Below, in pieces: positions 61,664 through 64,000 of a stretch of DNA of 64,000 bases (position 1 is the first letter of the stretch; the number at the start of each line of letters is the position of its first letter). The DNA is taken from the NCBI GenBank assembly GCA_963695375.1, contig OY968767.1, positions 868,001 to 932,000 on the forward strand, given 5' to 3'. Position numbers and translations under genes: made by a program. Under the pieces are notes generated by a model. That model searched no databases, was not told the DNA's origin, and saw only the letters and a list, made by a program, of their open reading frames with translations. Source of the stretch: JACCVL01 sp963695375. Lineage in GTDB: Bacteria; Actinomycetota; Actinomycetes; Propionibacteriales; Nocardioidaceae.

Positions 61664-63254
61664 ATGACCGACGAGGTCCCGCGCAGCGATGACCCCACCC
61701 GAGCGGTCCCCGGTGACGACCAGGCGCTGACCCGGGCCTGGCAACGCACCATCTCCGAGCTCGCGCCGAGTCAGAAGGGATTCCTGCGTGGTTCGCAGGC
61801 GCTCACCCTGCACGGCTCCCGGCTGATCATCGCGGTGCCCGACGAGTTCACCCGCACCCAGCTGGAGAGCCGGATGCGTGAGCAGGTGGAGCAGCTGCTG
61901 GGTGGCGTCCTCGGCCACGAGGTGCGGCTGGCCGTCACGGTCGATCCCGCGCTGGTCGGCTCGGACGACGCCCAGTCGGCCACAGTCGACGAGTCGCTGC
62001 AGCGATCTGGCGATTTGTCGACTGATCCGTCCGGCGAGCGGTTCGGTGTCGCCGGCTTCGACGACCCCCGCGGGCGGCACGCGGCCGACATGGCCGCTCG
62101 GACCAGCCCGCTCGGCTCCGGGCTGGGGACACCCTCCCGACTTCGGCGGTCCCGGCGACGGACTCGGCGGTGGATGGGCGCACGGGACCAACCCGCTCGC
62201 GCCGACCAGCGCCACCGTCGAGGCCCGGCTGAACCCGAAGTACCTGTTCGAGAGCTTCGTCATCGGCTCGTCCAACCGGTTCGCGCACGCCGCCGCCGTC
62301 GCCTGCGCGGAGGCGCCCGGCAAGGCGTACAACCCGCTGCTCATCTACGGGGAGTCGGGACTGGGCAAGACGCACCTGCTGCACGCCATCGGGCACTACG
62401 TCCGCAGCCTCTTCAACGGGGCCCGGGTGCGCTATGTCAGCTCGGAGGAGTTCACGAACGACTTCATCAACGCGATCCGGGATGACCGGGCGGCCTCGTT
62501 CCAGCGCCGCTACCGCGACGTCGACGTGTTGCTCATCGACGACATCCAGTTCCTCGAGGGCAAGATCCAGACGCAGGAGGAGTTCTTCCACACCTTCAAC
62601 ACCTTGCACAACGCGAACAAGCAGATCGTGATCACCTCCGACCGGCCACCCAAGCGCCTGGAGGCGCTCGAGGACCGGCTGCGCAACCGGTTCGAGTGGG
62701 GCCTGATCACCGACGTGCAACCGCCCGACCTGGAGACTCGGATCGCCATCTTGCGGAAGAAAGCGGCGATGGAGAAGCTCACCGCACCGCCGGACGTCCT
62801 GGAGTTCATCGCCAGCAAGATCCAGACCAACATCCGCGAGCTCGAGGGCGCTCTGATCCGGGCCACCGCGTTCGCCAGCCTGAACCGGCAGCCGGTGGAC
62901 CTGACGCTCGCGGAGATCGTGCTGAAGGACCTGATCCCGGAGGGTGGGGAGCCGGAAATCAGCGCCGGACTGATCATCGGCCAGACCGCTGCGTACTTCG
63001 GGCTCACCATCGACGACCTGACCAGCTCCAGTCGCAGCCGGGTCCTGGTGACGGCACGGCAGATCGCGATGTACCTGTGCCGGGAGCTCACCGAGCTCTC
63101 GTTGCCCAAGATCGGCCAGCAGTTCGGCCGCGACCACACCACCGTGATGCACGCCGACCGCAAGGTCCGGCATCTGCTGGGCGAGCGGCGCACCATCTAC
63201 AACCAGGTCGCCGAGCTCACCAACCGGATCAAGCAGGCCGCCCAGGCGACCTGA
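61664..63254 (+). CDS. dnaA: chromosomal replication initiator DnaA, frameshifted as given
   Basis: The ATG at 61664 has GAGGAGG upstream. Domain I (LTRAWQRTISELAPSQKGFLRGSQ) and part of the linker are read to about 62134 in one frame. From about 62136 the remainder is in another frame: LNPKYLFESFVIGSSNRFAHAAA, Walker A GESGLGKTHLLHAIG, Walker B LLIDDIQFLEGK, sensor and arginine-finger regions, and domain IV FGRDHTTVMHADRKVRHLL to the stop at 63254. Omitting one base (for example T62135 in CCCTCCC) gives a continuous protein of about 529 residues. The junction lies in disordered domain II. Probably a sequence error or a real indel; programmed +1 shifting is less likely. Confidence 0.85.
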
Positions 63255-63741
63255 CCCCCCACGTTGACACCCGGACCACCGGCTCAGCGTCGGCGAGGGC
63301 GATCTGTCCGTTTCGCACACCATGGGGACGAAGCTGTGGGCAACCACCCCGGTTCTCGTCCTGCCCGGCGGACGACTGTGGACAACCTCCGACGAACGAC
63401 CTCCGGTGCACCCCGACGCACCGGATCGTCCCACTTGTGCACAACCGGCCGCGGCCAAGCGGGGCCGCTGACCTGCACGACCCCCCGTTATCCACAGCAT
63501 GCACAGCTGCGATGACGCTGATGAGACAGAACGGGAATGATCGACCAGGACCACTCGAGGAGCGCCGGCCTGGGGACAAGCCGGTCAGGACCGCGTGTCA
63601 CCCGTCCCGCCCGCGTGGCAGGATGCGACTCCCCGGCTCGCAGCAAGCCCGCACTCGTCCGCCAGCGCCGTACGGACCCCGCCGGACCGATGGCGCGACC
63701 GACCGCGTTCCCCGCACCCGTTTCGCAGGAGGCCCGTCGCC
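63255..63741. other. candidate oriC between dnaA and dnaN
   Basis: 487 bp with no gene. DnaA boxes: TGTGGGCAA (63335-63343), TGTGGACAA (63377-63385), TTGTGCACA (63435-63443), TTATCCACA (63488-63496, perfect consensus). The least GC-rich stretch is 63497-63545, a candidate unwinding element. Position and composition match actinobacterial origins. Confidence 0.7.
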
Positions 63742-64000
63742 GTGAAGTTCCGTGTCGATCGTGACTCCCTCGCGGAGTCGGTGGCCTGGGCGGCGCGCAG
63801 CCTGCCCACCCGCCCGAGCGTTCCGGTGCTGGCCGGTCTGCTGCTCGAGGCCGACTCCGGTGGGTTGAGCCTGTCCGGCTTCGACTACGAGACGTCGGCC
63901 CGGGCGACCCTGCCCGCCGAGGTGGCCGACGAGGGCAAGGCGCTGGTGTCCGGCCGGCTGTTGGCCGACATCTGCCGCAGCCTCCCGGCGCACACGGTCG
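63742..64000 (+). CDS. dnaN: DNA polymerase III beta subunit (sliding clamp), 5' part
   Basis: The first 86 codons from GTG 63742 (AGGAGG upstream) read KFRVDRDSLAESVAWAARSLPTRPSVPVLAGLLLEA and continue GLSLSGFDYETSARATLPAEV, standard actinobacterial beta clamp. The gene continues past the right edge. Confidence 0.93.
   Translation, partial: MKFRVDRDSLAESVAWAARSLPTRPSVPVLAGLLLEADSGGLSLSGFDYETSARATLPAEVADEGKALVSGRLLADICRSLPAHTV

Noticed and set aside
62132..62138. Programmed +1 frameshift as the main explanation for dnaA
   Set aside because: No in-frame stop or rare codon at the site and no known case in dnaA; an indel or sequence error is simpler.
60887..62485. A single protein reading from the rnpA region into dnaA
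   Set aside because: Only the part from ATG 61664 to about 62134 looks like protein; upstream is the complement of rnpA and rpmH, downstream is out of frame.
63255..63741. tRNA gene near dnaN
   Set aside because: No cloverleaf with a T-loop GTTCGA-type sequence in a matching context was found.
1..64000. Prophage, insertion sequence or genomic island
   Set aside because: No integrase, transposase or terminal repeats were seen, and codon use is uniform throughout.

Overview
The window reads as the replication-origin region of a high-GC Actinomycetota chromosome. The evidence is the gene order cca - DUF6049 - murJ - pseudokinase - sigM - anti-sigma - trxB - trxA - GNAT - aminotransferase - Ddl-like - parB - parA - rsmG - khpB - yidC - yidD - rnpA - rpmH - dnaA - dnaN, together with the padR - ino1 and ponA neighbourhood, GTG starts, GTGA/ATGA overlaps and very GC-rich third codon positions. 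A family-level placement (Frankiales/Geodermatophilales-like) is only a guess. Numerous genes have a TANNNT -10 box 6-8 nt before the start codon, which implies leaderless mRNAs.

Layout. 1-3.3 kb: start of a CbiM-type metal transporter behind a Nur-like box, a pirin, two small hypotheticals and a disulfide oxidoreductase. 3.4-6.1 kb: copper module csoR - 26-codon ORF - copA. 6.1-12.6 kb: DUF3516 helicase, uridine-kinase-like protein, SOS-box-controlled AlkB-like oxygenase, DUF445 protein, HAD hydrolase, universal stress protein. 12.6-15.05 kb (minus strand): tusA - dsrE - TusA/radical-SAM fusion - methyltransferase, the best candidate for an undescribed system. 15.1-19.1 kb: two arrays of a 22-bp repeat around a DrrAB-type exporter, a RibD-like reductase and a double VOC protein. 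19.1-24.6 kb: dnaB with DnaA-box-like sites upstream, a MATE exporter, a small membrane protein and the rpsF - ssb - rpsR - rplI operon. 24.8-32.8 kb: thiol-redox pair (TlpA-like lipoprotein plus CcdA), an exported beta-propeller protein, a MacB-type ABC transporter, endonuclease IV. 32.8-42 kb: FemX/alanine-racemase-like pair, GT87-like membrane protein, bifunctional PBP, padR - ino1, MFS exporter. 42-64 kb: the conserved origin-proximal block.

How it fits together. The origin half holds segregation (ParA, ParB, two parS-like sites), initiation (DnaA, candidate oriC, start of DnaN), membrane insertion (YidC, YidD), cell-wall lipid II flipping (MurJ and pseudokinase) and a thiol stress circuit: sigM and its anti-sigma, then trxB and trxA, each preceded by a GGAAT-N18-GTT motif of the SigR/SigH type. 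In mycobacteria MurJ and the pseudokinase are one polypeptide; here they are two genes.

Two things stand out. First, dnaA as given is not one open frame: domain I (from 61664) and domains III-IV (to 63254) are in different frames, joined by a +1 shift near 62135 in the linker. Second, a 22-bp repeat family forms large two-armed inverted arrays at 15106-15370 and 51903-52105, with a two-copy fragment at 19046-19090. I saw no rRNA, tRNA, CRISPR, prophage or insertion sequence.
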